Shown here: positions 46,563 through 55,207 of the stretch, piece by piece
Layout of the letters: each line of letters starts with the position of its first letter
How positions within the stretch are numbered: the first letter of the stretch is position 1
Source: DATLLN01 sp963720885
GTDB taxonomy: Bacteria; Actinomycetota; Thermoleophilia; Gaiellales; JAICJC01
NCBI GenBank assembly: GCA_963720885.1
Contig: CAVRGW010000006.1
Span: forward strand, 1,013,172-1,077,171
DNA: 64,000 bases
Direction: 5' to 3'
The notes under the pieces: model-generated
Database searches by the model: none
What the model saw: only the letters and a program-made list of their open reading frames with translations
What the model was told of the DNA's origin: nothing
Made by a program: the position numbers and the translations under genes

Positions 46563-48905
46563 ATGTTCGAGTGCACGGGCATGCTGCGCACGATTCGCGA
46601 CCCGGTGATCGGGCTGGTCGCCCAGGTGCTGCTCCTGACCGCGCTCGCGGGGTCGGTCGGTCTGGGCAGCGCTGCGTGGGTGGCCGGGGTCGTGTGCGCC
46701 GTGACCGTGGACGCGCTGCTGGCCGTCGGCCTGCTGCGCGATCGCTCGGGGCGGCTGGGGCCGGCGGGGTGGGTGACCCTGGCCCGGGCGACGCTCGCAG
46801 TCGGCGTCGCCGCGCTGACCGTGGACTCGTTCGATCACGACCCGCCCGTGAGCCCGCTCGTGGCGCTGGCGACGGCCGCGCTCGTGCTCGACTTCGTCGA
46901 CGGACGCGTGGCGAGGCGCACCGGCACCGCGTCGGGCCTGGGGGCGCGGTTCGACGGCGAGATCGACGCCTTCCTGATCCTCGCTCTCTCCGTGTACGTC
47001 GCCCAGACGGCCGGCGCGTGGGTGCTGCTGATCGGCGCGGCGCGCTACGTGTTCCTGGCCGCCGGGTGGGTCCTGGGGTGGATGCGCGCGACGCTGCCGC
47101 CGCGCGAATGGCGCAAGGTGGTCGCGGCGACCCAGGGCGTGACGCTGACGATCGCTGCGGCCGGCGTTCTGCCGGCGGATCTCACCCGTGCCATGCTCGC
47201 CGTCGCGCTCGCCCTGCTCGCCGAGTCGTTCGGCCGCGACGTCCTGTGGCTGTGGCGCCACCGGCAGGCATCCGCCGGTGAGGCCTCGCTGGACGTGAGA
47301 CACGGACGCGTCCGCCTCGGCGTCTCGGCGGTGCTCACGGTGCTGGCCTTCATGCTCGTGTGGGCCGCCCTGGTCGCTCCGCACGAGCCCAGCCGGTTCA
47401 CGCCCGGCGCGTTTCTGCGGCTCCCGCTCGAAGGTGTCGTCCTGGTCGGGCTGGCCCTCGTCCTGCCCGGCAACACACGACGGATCCTGGCCTGGGTGGT
47501 GGGGCCGGTGATCGGTCTGCTGATCCTCGTGAAGATCCTCGACTTCGGCTTCTTCACGGCCTTCGACCGGCCGTTCGATCCCGGCGACGACTGGAGCTAC
47601 ACCCACATCGGCATCGAGACGCTGCGCCAGTCGATCGGGGGGACGAGTGCGAACCTGGCCCTGGTCGGCGTGGCGCTGCTGGTCGTCGCCGCCGTCGTCC
47701 TGCCGACGCTGGCGCTGCTCCGGCTGACCCGCGTCGTGGCCGGCCACCGCCGGGTGTCGGTGCAGGCCGTCGCGGCGGTCGGCGCGGCCTGGGTGCTCTG
47801 CTGGGTGTTGGGGGCGCAGTTCGTGTCCGGAGCGCGCATCGCCTCCACCAGCGCCGCCGCCCTGGTCGTCTCCGAGGTGCACACGGTGCAGGCCGACATC
47901 CAGGAACGGTCGCGCTTCGAAGGCGAGATCCGCCGCGACCGCTACGGCCACACACCGGACAACCGGCTGCTGACCAGCCTGCGCGGCAAGGACGTCCTGC
48001 TCGTGTTCGTCGAGAGCTACGGGAAGGTGGCGGTCGAGGGCTCGTCGTTCTCGCCGCGGGTGGATGACGTCCTGGACACGGGGACGAAGCACCTGCGGTC
48101 CGCCGGCTTCGATTCCCGCAGCGGCTGGCTGACGTCGCCGACCTTCGGCGGCATCAGCTGGCTGGCCCACTCCACGATGCAGTCGGGTGTCTGGGTCGAC
48201 AAGCAGTGGAAGTACGACCAGCTCGTCGGGAGCAATCGGCTGACGCTCAACCGGGCGTTCGGGGGCGGCGGGTGGCGGACCGTCGACGACGTGCCGTCGG
48301 ACAACCGGTACTGGCCGGAGGGGTCGTCGTTCTACCACTACGACAAGGTCTACAACCGGCTGAACGTGGGGTATCGCGGCCCGACCTACGCGTACGCGTC
48401 CATGCCCGATCAGTACGTCTACCTGGCCCTGCAGCGGCTCGAGCTCAGCAAGACCGATCGGCGGCCGCTGTTCGCCGAGGTCGACCTGGTGTCGAGCCAC
48501 GAGCCGTGGACGCAGGTGCCGCCGCTGATCGCGTGGAACCGGGTCGGCGACGGCTCGATCTACAACAAGCTGCCGGTCGACATCGCCGGCGCCAGGAACA
48601 CCACGGAGGGCTACGCCCGGTCGGTCGAGTACACCCTGCGCACGCTGTTCTCGTACGTGCAGCACTACGGCCGCAAGAACCTCGTGATGGTCGTGCTTGG
48701 CGACCACCAGCCGGCGACCGTCGTCAGCGGCCTGGACGCCGGCCACGACGTGCCGATCTCGATCATCGCCCACGACCCCGCGGTGATGCGCCGCGTCCAG
48801 GGATGGGGCTGGGTGGACGGCATGCGCCCCACCTCACAGGCACCGACGTGGCCGATGAGCGCGTTTCGCGACCGCTTCTTCCGAACGTTCGGCTCGGCGC
48901 CGTAG
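46563..48905 (+). CDS. CDP-alcohol phosphotransferase fused to a sulfatase/LTA-synthase-like domain
   Basis: A 780-residue membrane protein. Residues about 100-230 carry the complete CDP-alcohol phosphotransferase motif D-x2-D-G-x2-A-R-x8-G-x3-D-x3-D (LDFVDGRVARRTGTASGLGA then RFDGEID) in a multi-helix domain. After further helices, residues about 490-780 form an alkaline-phosphatase-superfamily domain (DVLLVFVESYGKVAVEG, FGGISWLAHSTMQSGVWVD, EVDLVSSHEPWTQVPP, LVMVVLGDHQPATVV) like LTA synthase or sulfatase. It could make and then modify a phospholipid head group. It converges on the RibD-like gene with one base between stops. Confidence 0.82.
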   Translation: MFECTGMLRTIRDPVIGLVAQVLLLTALAGSVGLGSAAWVAGVVCAVTVDALLAVGLLRDRSGRLGPAGWVTLARATLAVGVAALTVDSFDHDPPVSPLVALATAALVLDFVDGRVARRTGTASGLGARFDGEIDAFLILALSVYVAQTAGAWVLLIGAARYVFLAAGWVLGWMRATLPPREWRKVVAATQGVTLTIAAAGVLPADLTRAMLAVALALLAESFGRDVLWLWRHRQASAGEASLDVRHGRVRLGVSAVLTVLAFMLVWAALVAPHEPSRFTPGAFLRLPLEGVVLVGLALVLPGNTRRILAWVVGPVIGLLILVKILDFGFFTAFDRPFDPGDDWSYTHIGIETLRQSIGGTSANLALVGVALLVVAAVVLPTLALLRLTRVVAGHRRVSVQAVAAVGAAWVLCWVLGAQFVSGARIASTSAAALVVSEVHTVQADIQERSRFEGEIRRDRYGHTPDNRLLTSLRGKDVLLVFVESYGKVAVEGSSFSPRVDDVLDTGTKHLRSAGFDSRSGWLTSPTFGGISWLAHSTMQSGVWVDKQWKYDQLVGSNRLTLNRAFGGGGWRTVDDVPSDNRYWPEGSSFYHYDKVYNRLNVGYRGPTYAYASMPDQYVYLALQRLELSKTDRRPLFAEVDLVSSHEPWTQVPPLIAWNRVGDGSIYNKLPVDIAGARNTTEGYARSVEYTLRTLFSYVQHYGRKNLVMVVLGDHQPATVVSGLDAGHDVPISIIAHDPAVMRRVQGWGWVDGMRPTSQAPTWPMSAFRDRFFRTFGSAP

Positions 48906-48906
48906 T

Positions 48907-49596
48907 TCACCCGTCCTGGAACCGCGGCGAGAGGGCGTAGCGCAGCAGCACCACGTCGCCGATCTGCCGAACCTCGGCGAGCTTCGCCCGCCGGGCGGAG
49001 TTCCACGGAAAGCGGCCGTCGCGCACGAACCTCGGAGCGTGGGAGTCGCCGACGAACATCGGCGACACCACCAGCTGCAGCTCATCCACGAGGTCGTCGG
49101 TCAGGAACTGCGTGTGCACCTTGCCGCCGCCCTCGACCATCAACCGCTGCACGCCGCGATCCGCCAGGTCGCTGCTGAGCCGTCCCATCGCCACCGTGGC
49201 GCCGCCGTCGACGACGGTCGCGAGCGGTTCCAGCTTCGTGCGGGCGGCGGGCACGCGCGGGCTCGCGCAGTAGACGAGCTTTTCGGCGTCGCCGGTGGTG
49301 AAGAAGTCGGCGCGCGCGTCCAGCTCGGCTCGCCGGGTGACGGTCACCTTCATCGGCGACGGGGCGAGCCCCCGCGCCGTCCGCTCATCCCTGCGGGCGC
49401 GCGAGCGCACCAGCAGCCGGGGGTTATCGATCCGCACCGTCGCTGCGCCGACCAGGATCGCGTCGCAGGAGGCGCGGACGGCGTCGACCCGGTCGAAGTC
49501 GGCGTCGTTGGAGAGCAGCAGGCGAGACGCCACGCCGGCGATGTAGCCGTCGATCGAGACGCTGCAGCTGAGCAGGGTGTACGGGCGGTCACGCAT
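48907..49596 (-). CDS. RibD C-terminal/dihydrofolate-reductase-like reductase
   Basis: A 229-residue enzyme of the RibD_C family: TLLSCSVSIDGYIAG, AILVGAATVRIDNPRLLVRS, then MVEGGGKVHTQFLTDDLVDE and VSPMFVGDSHAPRF. Such enzymes reduce the ribosyl group of a pyrimidine riboflavin precursor or similar substrates with NADPH. No deaminase domain is attached. It is the last gene of a coupled minus-strand operon with a pterin synthase-like gene, so its substrate may be a pterin or related heterocycle rather than the riboflavin intermediate. The ATG overlaps the flippase-like gene by 8 bases. Confidence 0.8.
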   Translation of the reverse strand: MRDRPYTLLSCSVSIDGYIAGVASRLLLSNDADFDRVDAVRASCDAILVGAATVRIDNPRLLVRSRARRDERTARGLAPSPMKVTVTRRAELDARADFFTTGDAEKLVYCASPRVPAARTKLEPLATVVDGGATVAMGRLSSDLADRGVQRLMVEGGGKVHTQFLTDDLVDELQLVVSPMFVGDSHAPRFVRDGRFPWNSARRAKLAEVRQIGDVVLLRYALSPRFQDG

Positions 49597-50554
49597 CGAC
49601 CGCTCCGTCCTGCCGCCCGACCAGCGGCCTGGCGTGACGAAGCCACGCTGCGACCAGCACCAGCCCGCCGGGCAGGCTGGCGACGAGCACGACGACGCCG
49701 TACACGACCGCGGTGGCGACACCGGTGTCCGCACCCAGGCCGGCCGCCCCGAACACCCACGCCGTCGCGCCCTCGCGCGGCCCCCAACCGGCGATGCCGG
49801 GCAGCACCATCGCCAGCAGCGCCAGCAGGGCCAGCGGCAGCATCCGCGAGGTCGGCGCGGTGGCGCCGGCGGCCCGCGCAGCGATCACGAACGTGACCGC
49901 GTGGCCGAGCACGACCAGCACGGAGGCGATCGCGATCACCGGCAACGCCCGGCGCGCGAGCAGCCCGTCGCGGACGTCGCCGCGGACCGCCGTGCGCAGC
50001 CGTGCCAACCGCGAACTCCCTCCGCCGGGCAGCACCCGGTTGAGCGTCATGACACCAACTGCGATTGCAACCAGCCCGGCCGCCGCCAGCGGCATCCACG
50101 CCTGCACCGGCGACGGCAGCGCGAACAGGACGGCGACCGTGAGCACGATCTGGACGAGCTGTCCGAACGACCTCTCCCACGCGACGGCCCGCAGGCCGCG
50201 GCCGACGTCGCGCACGTCGCGGCCGTGGCTGACGCCGCGGTGGACGTCGCCGACGACGCCGCCGGGCAGCGTCAGGTTCAGGAACATCGACCGGTAGTAC
50301 GCCGCGATGGCCTGGGGCAGCGACAGGTGGACGCCCAGCCCGCGGGCCACGATCGTCCACCGCCAGGCACAGCAGACGGTGGTCAGGGCGCCGATGGCCG
50401 CCGCGGCCGCCAGCGTCTTGCCATCCACCGCTCGCACGCCGTCGCGGAACGGGCCCGCGCCGAGCCGCCATGCGACGATGGCGAGCGTCGCGGCGGCGGC
50501 CGCCGCGCGCGCCCAGGCCCACGAGGGCTGCAGCATCGGGCCGCCGATCGTCAC
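49589..50554 (-). CDS. Lysylphosphatidylglycerol synthase TM-like (UPF0104) membrane protein
   Basis: A 321-residue protein with eight or so membrane helices and the family hallmarks AIAAYYRSMFLNLTLPGGVV, GDVHRGVSHGRDVRD and LPGIAGWGPREGATAWVFGA. This family includes the flippase half of MprF and glycolipid transporters. The soluble transferase domain of MprF is absent. In its operon it is the only transporter candidate and could move the product across the membrane. The stop overlaps the next gene by 8 bases, and the start overlaps the methyltransferase by 4. Confidence 0.8.
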   Translation of the reverse strand: MTIGGPMLQPSWAWARAAAAAATLAIVAWRLGAGPFRDGVRAVDGKTLAAAAAIGALTTVCCAWRWTIVARGLGVHLSLPQAIAAYYRSMFLNLTLPGGVVGDVHRGVSHGRDVRDVGRGLRAVAWERSFGQLVQIVLTVAVLFALPSPVQAWMPLAAAGLVAIAVGVMTLNRVLPGGGSSRLARLRTAVRGDVRDGLLARRALPVIAIASVLVVLGHAVTFVIAARAAGATAPTSRMLPLALLALLAMVLPGIAGWGPREGATAWVFGAAGLGADTGVATAVVYGVVVLVASLPGGLVLVAAWLRHARPLVGRQDGAVDA

Positions 50555-51372
50555 GGCACCACCAGCAGGTCGGCGTGGCCGACGGTGACGGCGAGCCGTC
50601 CGGCTCGCGCCTGTGCCAGCCTCCGCCGCGCGTAGGCTGCGGCGTCGGCGGCGAGCTCCGCGTCCTGCTCGAACGCGGCGTCAAGCCAGCCGCCAAGCCA
50701 CTCCGTTGCCAGCGCGGACTCGGCGGCGCCGAGCCGCCAGGGACTGGGCCGGACGTGCACCTCGGCCCCCCGTCGGCGGAACTCGTCCGCGGTGGCCGCC
50801 GCGGCATCCGGGCCCAGCAGCCCGCCGTTCGCCGTCATCCGCCGCTGGTGAGCATCGAACGCGGCCGCAACCCGGGCGTCGAGCGGATCCGCCGGGGTCA
50901 GCTCGACCCGCCCGACCACGGAGAGCGCTACCAGCATGGGACATCCTGCTTCGGCGCAAACGTCGATCAGGCCGGCCAGCGCGTCGCCGGTCATCAGATC
51001 GAGCAGTGCGGAGGCGGTGATCAGGCTCACGCCGGCGAGATCTTCGGCCTCCAGCCGCGTGATGTCGGACTGCCGCACCTCGACGTCGACCGGCGCGCCA
51101 TCGGCGGCACGGCCGCGGAGGTCGGCCGCCGCGATCCGCAGCAGGTCGGCGTCCCAGTCGTGGAGCACCCAGTGCTGTGGCCCAGGCAGGAGCGGTGCCA
51201 GCCACCGGCCCATCGCCCCGGTGCCGCACGCGAGGTCGTGAACCACCAGCGGGCGGGTGGGTGGCAGTCGCCTCCGCAGCTGCTCGACGAGGTCGCGGGA
51301 GCGGGCGTCCGCGTCAGCTGCCTCGCGGAGACCGAGCCAGTCCGGGCTGACGCGGATCGCCGTGACGCTCAT
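50551..51372 (-). CDS. SAM-dependent methyltransferase of the pterin-linked operon
   Basis: A 273-residue methyltransferase with VVHDLACGTGAMGRWLAPLL as SAM motif I, WVLHDWDADLLRIA as motif II and GVSLITASALLDLMTGDALA as motif IV. It belongs to an actinobacterial group found between glycosyltransferase and UPF0104 genes; the acceptor is unknown. Starts and stops overlap both neighbours by 4 bases, so it is tightly coupled. The C-terminal VTVGHADLLVVP is typical of this group. Confidence 0.78.
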   Translation of the reverse strand: MSVTAIRVSPDWLGLREAADADARSRDLVEQLRRRLPPTRPLVVHDLACGTGAMGRWLAPLLPGPQHWVLHDWDADLLRIAAADLRGRAADGAPVDVEVRQSDITRLEAEDLAGVSLITASALLDLMTGDALAGLIDVCAEAGCPMLVALSVVGRVELTPADPLDARVAAAFDAHQRRMTANGGLLGPDAAAATADEFRRRGAEVHVRPSPWRLGAAESALATEWLGGWLDAAFEQDAELAADAAAYARRRLAQARAGRLAVTVGHADLLVVP

Positions 51373-52427
51373 CCCGCCGCCGCCGTCAGCACACTCGCGA
51401 CGGTCGAGGTGGTCGCAGTCCATCCCGGCAGCGCCGCGCGTCGCTCGCGCGCGGCCCGGCGCAGCCGCTGCCGCAGCGCGGCGTTGCCCAGCCAGGCTCG
51501 CAGCGCTGCGCCAAGAGCACCCGCGTCGTCGGGTGGCACCAGCAGCCCGGGCGCAACCCCGTCCCGGTCGAGTCCCAGGGCCTCGGGCACTCCGCCCACC
51601 TCGGCTGCGATCACCGGCAGGCCACGGGCGAGTGCCTCGGTGACAACCATGCCGTAGGTCTCCGCGCGCGACGCCAGCACGAGCAGATCGGCGGCGGAGT
51701 AGCTTCGGTCGAGCTCGGCACCGGTCAGCGGCCCCGCGAAGCAGATGCGGTCGCCCAGGGCGCCGCCCCGGACGCGGTGCGCGAGCGCGTTCGCGAACGC
51801 CGGGTCACGGTCGAGGCTGCCCACGCACCGACAGTGCCAGTCGAGGCCGTCGATCGTGGCGAGGGCGTCCATCAGCACATCGTGGCCCTTGCCCGGGGTC
51901 ACGGCGGCGACGCAGAGCAGGGCGCCGGCGTCCGCCGTACCGGGTGCGAGGTCGGCGGCATCGACGCCGGGCTGGGCGACGTGCACCCGGTCGTCGGGCA
52001 GTGAGTGCATCTGCATCAGCAGTTGCCGCGTCCACACGCTGGTCGTGACGACCGACGCGGCGGCGCCGAGCACCGCGCTCTCTCGGGCGCGGGCGTCGTC
52101 GTCCCCAGCCGCGTGGCCCAGGGGCATGTGCACCAGCACGACCTGCCGCAGCCTGGATGCCTGCGGCACCAGCACCTCCGGCGCCGTCGAGGCGACCAGC
52201 CCGTCCATCAGCACCACGGCGTCGTCGGGGATCCGCCGCACGACGTCGGCGAGGGCGGCGTGGGACGTCGCATCGAACTCCGGCCAGCGGCCGGGGACGG
52301 TGTGCGGCCGCACCGTCCACCCGATCGCCGCCAGCCCACGGCAGACCTGCAGGTCGTAGGCGTTGCCCCCACTCGGCCGTGCTGGGTCGTCGATGCCCTC
52401 GGGTACCACGACGTGCACCGCTGTCAT
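51369..52427 (-). CDS. Glycosyltransferase family 4 of the pterin-linked operon
   Basis: A 352-residue GT-B protein: VHVVVPEGIDDPARPSGGNA then YDLQVCRGLAAIGW at the N-terminus, LLCVAAVTPGKGHDVLMDAL, ICFAGPLTGAELDRSYSAAD, and VLASRAETYGMVVTEALARG at the donor site. The conserved glutamates are present. It probably glycosylates the pterin-derived or lipid product of this operon. Coupled by 4-base overlaps to the methyltransferase and the pterin synthase-like gene. Confidence 0.85.
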   Translation of the reverse strand: MTAVHVVVPEGIDDPARPSGGNAYDLQVCRGLAAIGWTVRPHTVPGRWPEFDATSHAALADVVRRIPDDAVVLMDGLVASTAPEVLVPQASRLRQVVLVHMPLGHAAGDDDARARESAVLGAAASVVTTSVWTRQLLMQMHSLPDDRVHVAQPGVDAADLAPGTADAGALLCVAAVTPGKGHDVLMDALATIDGLDWHCRCVGSLDRDPAFANALAHRVRGGALGDRICFAGPLTGAELDRSYSAADLLVLASRAETYGMVVTEALARGLPVIAAEVGGVPEALGLDRDGVAPGLLVPPDDAGALGAALRAWLGNAALRQRLRRAARERRAALPGWTATTSTVASVLTAAAG

Positions 52428-52821
52428 AGCGCCCGCTCGTAGCTCGCCCAGGCAACATGGGATTCGCGCAGCGTCACGATCAGGCCGTCCAGCGCGCGTG
52501 CGCTGTCGCCCAGCGCGCCGGCGTGCACGCGCTCCGCCAGCCGGTCGGCGATCACGCGGGCGAGTGCCTCCGCGGACGTGTTCATCCCGGCGAACGACGG
52601 CTCGTCGTCGAGGTTGCGGTAGTTGAGCTCGGCCACCACCGCGCGCAGCTGCTCCGCCGCCCGGCCGATGTCGACCACGATGCCGTCGGCGTCCAGTTCG
52701 GCCCGCCGGAATGCCGCGTCGATCACGAACGTCGCGCCGTGCAGCCGCTGTGCGGGCCCGAACACCTCCCCCGGAAGCTGTGGGCGATCATCATGTGATC
52801 GCGGACGGTCACGGTGAACAC
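52424..52821 (-). CDS. 6-pyruvoyl-tetrahydropterin synthase-like enzyme (QueD family), one frameshift
   Basis: The GTG at 52821 gives VFTVTVRDHMMIAHSFRG with a zinc-ligand His. The frame then shifts at a run of five G (about 52770-52775), and EVFGPAQRLHGATFVIDAAF continues to VTLRESHVAWASYERAL. A sixth G would restore one frame. The visible family residues are two of the zinc histidines, the MNTSAEALA segment and the terminal Glu in RESH. PTPS-fold enzymes act on dihydroneopterin triphosphate. In this operon it is the clearest sign of pterin or deazapurine chemistry. The stop overlaps the glycosyltransferase start. Confidence 0.75.
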
Positions 52822-52824
52822 GGC

Positions 52825-53793
52825 CTACCCCTCGCCGTAGGTGATGGTGTGACAGAGACCGGGCAGGTCTCCGGCGGCCAGACCGGCCATCACGGCCGGC
52901 AGCTCGTCGAAGCGCGACTCGCCGGTGACGAGCGCGTCGAACGCGGGGTCACGCAGCAGGTCGACTGCGAGAGCCAGCCGTTCGGCCGTCGTGCGGCGCA
53001 TGCTGCGGGCGGGGGAGACGGTGCCGACCTGGCTCGAGCGGATGGCGAGGCGACCGACGTGGAACGACCCTCCCAGCGAGAGCCGGACCTCCGCGTCGCC
53101 ATACCAGCTGAGATCGATGACGGTGCCCTCGGGCGCGAGCAGGTCGAGCGACAGCTGGAGGCCGGCGGACGTCGCACTGGTGTGGACGACCAGGTCGCGG
53201 CCGTCGGCCGCGCCGGACGGCAGCGCGAAGTCGACGCCGAGGGCGGCCGCCACACCGGCCCGGCCGGGATCGACGTCCACCAGCATGACCTCGACGGGGA
53301 ACCGGCTGAGCAGGCGAGCGACGCAGCAGCCGACCATGCCGGCGCCGACGACCGCGACCCGGTCGCCGATCAGCGGAGCGGCGTCCCACAGCGCGTTGAC
53401 GGCCGTCTCGACGATGCCCGCGAGCACGGCGCGGCCGGGAGGCACGTCCTCGGGCACCACGCACACCGCTGTGGACGGGACGACGTAGGCCGTCTGGTGC
53501 GGGTACAGGCAGAACACGGTGCGGCCGCGCAGCTCGGGCGGCCCCTGCTCCACCGCGCCGACGCTCAGGTAGCCGTACTTGAGCGGTCCCGGGAAGTCCC
53601 CTTCCTGGAACGGTGCCCGCATCGCGGCGTACTGGTGCGGCGGCACGCCGCCGCGGTAGACCAGCGTCTCGGTGCCGCGGCTGATGCCCGTGCGCATGGT
53701 GCGCACCACCACGTCGTTGCGGCCCGGCTCGGGCAGCCTGACCGGCCGGATCTCCCCGTGGCCCGGTTTGCGCAACCAGAACGCGTGCGCCAT
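52825..53793 (-). CDS. Zinc-type alcohol dehydrogenase-like oxidoreductase
   Basis: A 322-residue medium-chain dehydrogenase/reductase. The Rossmann motif is RVAVVGAGMVGCCVARLLSR. The N-terminal MRTGISRGTETLVYRG lacks the usual catalytic-zinc Cys/His ligands, and no four-cysteine structural zinc loop is present, so zinc may be absent. VFCLYPHQTAYVVPSTAVCV fits the GroES-like domain. It is the first gene of the coupled operon. The ATG at 53793 is chosen by sequence match to the family start. The substrate may be a pterin side chain or a sugar; unproven. Confidence 0.75.
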   Translation of the reverse strand: MAHAFWLRKPGHGEIRPVRLPEPGRNDVVVRTMRTGISRGTETLVYRGGVPPHQYAAMRAPFQEGDFPGPLKYGYLSVGAVEQGPPELRGRTVFCLYPHQTAYVVPSTAVCVVPEDVPPGRAVLAGIVETAVNALWDAAPLIGDRVAVVGAGMVGCCVARLLSRFPVEVMLVDVDPGRAGVAAALGVDFALPSGAADGRDLVVHTSATSAGLQLSLDLLAPEGTVIDLSWYGDAEVRLSLGGSFHVGRLAIRSSQVGTVSPARSMRRTTAERLALAVDLLRDPAFDALVTGESRFDELPAVMAGLAAGDLPGLCHTITYGEG

Positions 53794-53884
53794 TTCTCGA
53801 CCGTTCTCGCGCGAATCTCGCATCAGGTTTCTCTGGGGGTACGAGCGAAAGCCGCGCTTGGATGGCGGCCGATCGCCGTTGGTG

Positions 53885-54454
53885 CTACGCGTCGCCCTCG
53901 GGCAGAGTGGGCTGGTCGGTCGGATAGACGCCGACTGCGAAGCCATACATGGTCCCGCCCGATCGCGGAAGCCGATCGAACTCGGCAACCAGCTCCGCCA
54001 TCCGCTCCCAGAACGCCGATGCCTGCTCCTCCGAGATGCGGGCGTGCCGGATGAACCCCCAGAGCTTCCCGTCCAGGAACGCGGCGGCCGACTCGCGGGC
54101 GGCCACCTCGAAGTCGTTGAAGTCGCGGGGAAGCGGGTCGTCGTCCGCGCTTCGCTCGACCCCGACGTAGAACATCCTCGCGGTGCGGCCGTAGAATCGC
54201 TCGTCGATCGCCCGCACGCGGCGCGTCCGCACCACCTGCACCAGCCCGGCCTCGCCGAGCACCCTGACGTGGTGGGCGACCGTGCTCTTGGGCCGTTCGA
54301 CCGCGGCCGCCAGCTCGGTCACCGTCGCGGCCCGCTCGTGGAGCAGGCCCAGGATCGTTGTGCGCAGGGGATGGCTGAGCGCCTTTACCTGGTCGGGCCG
54401 GGTGAGCGCGATCCGGTCGGCCAGGTCGTAGTCCGGGGGAGGGTTGCGCGCCAT
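53885..54454 (-). CDS. ArsR-type winged-helix regulator
   Basis: A 189-residue regulator: SHPLRTTILGLLHERAATVT, LAAAVERPKSTVAHHVRVLG is an ArsR-family helix-turn-helix and wing, followed by a 100-residue C-terminal helical domain (FWERMAELVAEFDRLPRSGG). No metal-binding cysteine cluster is present. It is divergent from a dienelactone-hydrolase-like gene with 66 bases between and probably controls it. Confidence 0.8.
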   Translation of the reverse strand: MARNPPPDYDLADRIALTRPDQVKALSHPLRTTILGLLHERAATVTELAAAVERPKSTVAHHVRVLGEAGLVQVVRTRRVRAIDERFYGRTARMFYVGVERSADDDPLPRDFNDFEVAARESAAAFLDGKLWGFIRHARISEEQASAFWERMAELVAEFDRLPRSGGTMYGFAVGVYPTDQPTLPEGDA

Positions 54455-54477
54455 GGGTCGATCAGACTACCATTGCC

Positions 54478-54485
54478 GAACGTTC
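54478..54485. promoter_or_regulatory. GAACGTTC palindrome in the divergent promoter
   Basis: An 8-bp perfect palindrome between the ArsR-type gene and the hydrolase gene, followed by TTTTTAC. It is a candidate operator half-site; short, so chance occurrence is possible. Confidence 0.3.
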
Positions 54486-54520
54486 CATTTTTACGGATCA
54501 ATCAAACAGGAGGGATCGAG

Positions 54521-55087
54521 ATGACCGAGGTCGTGCTGTACCACCACGTCCAGGGGCTGACGGATGGAGTGCGATCGTTCGCGGACGGCCTGCGGCAGGC
54601 GGGGCACACCGTGCACACGCCCGATGTGTTCGGCGGGCGCACGTTCGACACCATCGAGGAGGGGATGGCCTTCGCGGGCGAGGAGGGCTTCGGCGCCCTC
54701 GTCGAGCGAGGCGTGGCCGCGGCACAGGAGCTCCGCCCGGAGATCGTCTACGCGGGCTTCTCGTTCGGGGTGATGCCCGCCCAGCAGCTGGCGCAGACCA
54801 GGCCCGGCGCCCGGGGCGCCGTGCTCATGTCCGGGTGTCTCCCTCTCGAGGAGTTCGGAGACGCGTGGCCCGAGGGCGTCCCGGTGCAGGTGCACGGTAA
54901 GGAGGGCGATCCGTTCTTCGCCGAGGATCTCGAGGCCGCGCGCGCCCTGGTCGCCTCGGCCGACCGGGCCGAGCTGTTCCTCTACCCGGGTGAGGAGCAC
55001 CTCTTCGCCGACCCTTCGCTGCCGGCGTACGACGCTGCGGCCGCCGCGGCGCTGACCGAGCGCGTGCTGGTGTTCCTCGACATGTGA
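54521..55087 (+). CDS. Dienelactone hydrolase-like alpha/beta hydrolase
   Basis: A 188-residue hydrolase: VVLYHHVQGLTDGVRSFADG, YAGFSFGVMPAQQLA with the nucleophile Ser in GFSFG, GKEGDPFFAEDL with the Asp, and YPGEEHLFADPS with the His. The family opens dienelactones or similar esters. It is short but complete. AGGAGGGATCGAG precedes the ATG. The divergent ArsR-type regulator probably governs it. The 120-base gap to the next gene (55088-55207) holds nothing I can name. Confidence 0.8.
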   Translation: MTEVVLYHHVQGLTDGVRSFADGLRQAGHTVHTPDVFGGRTFDTIEEGMAFAGEEGFGALVERGVAAAQELRPEIVYAGFSFGVMPAQQLAQTRPGARGAVLMSGCLPLEEFGDAWPEGVPVQVHGKEGDPFFAEDLEAARALVASADRAELFLYPGEEHLFADPSLPAYDAAAAAALTERVLVFLDM

Positions 55088-55207
55088 GCGCTGGGCTCAG
55101 ACCCGCAGCTCGGACGCGGCGGATCCTCCCCGAGATCCTCTTCGGCAGCTGGTCGCGGAGGGCCCGGAACGTCTCGGTGGCGGTCGAGGTGGCTGCCGTC
55201 GGACGGG

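Noticed and set aside
46506..48773. Minus-strand open frame of 755 codons opposite the CDP-alcohol phosphotransferase fusion
   Set aside because: Same reason: an antisense shadow with His/Arg-rich low-complexity sequence, while the plus strand has clear catalytic motifs.
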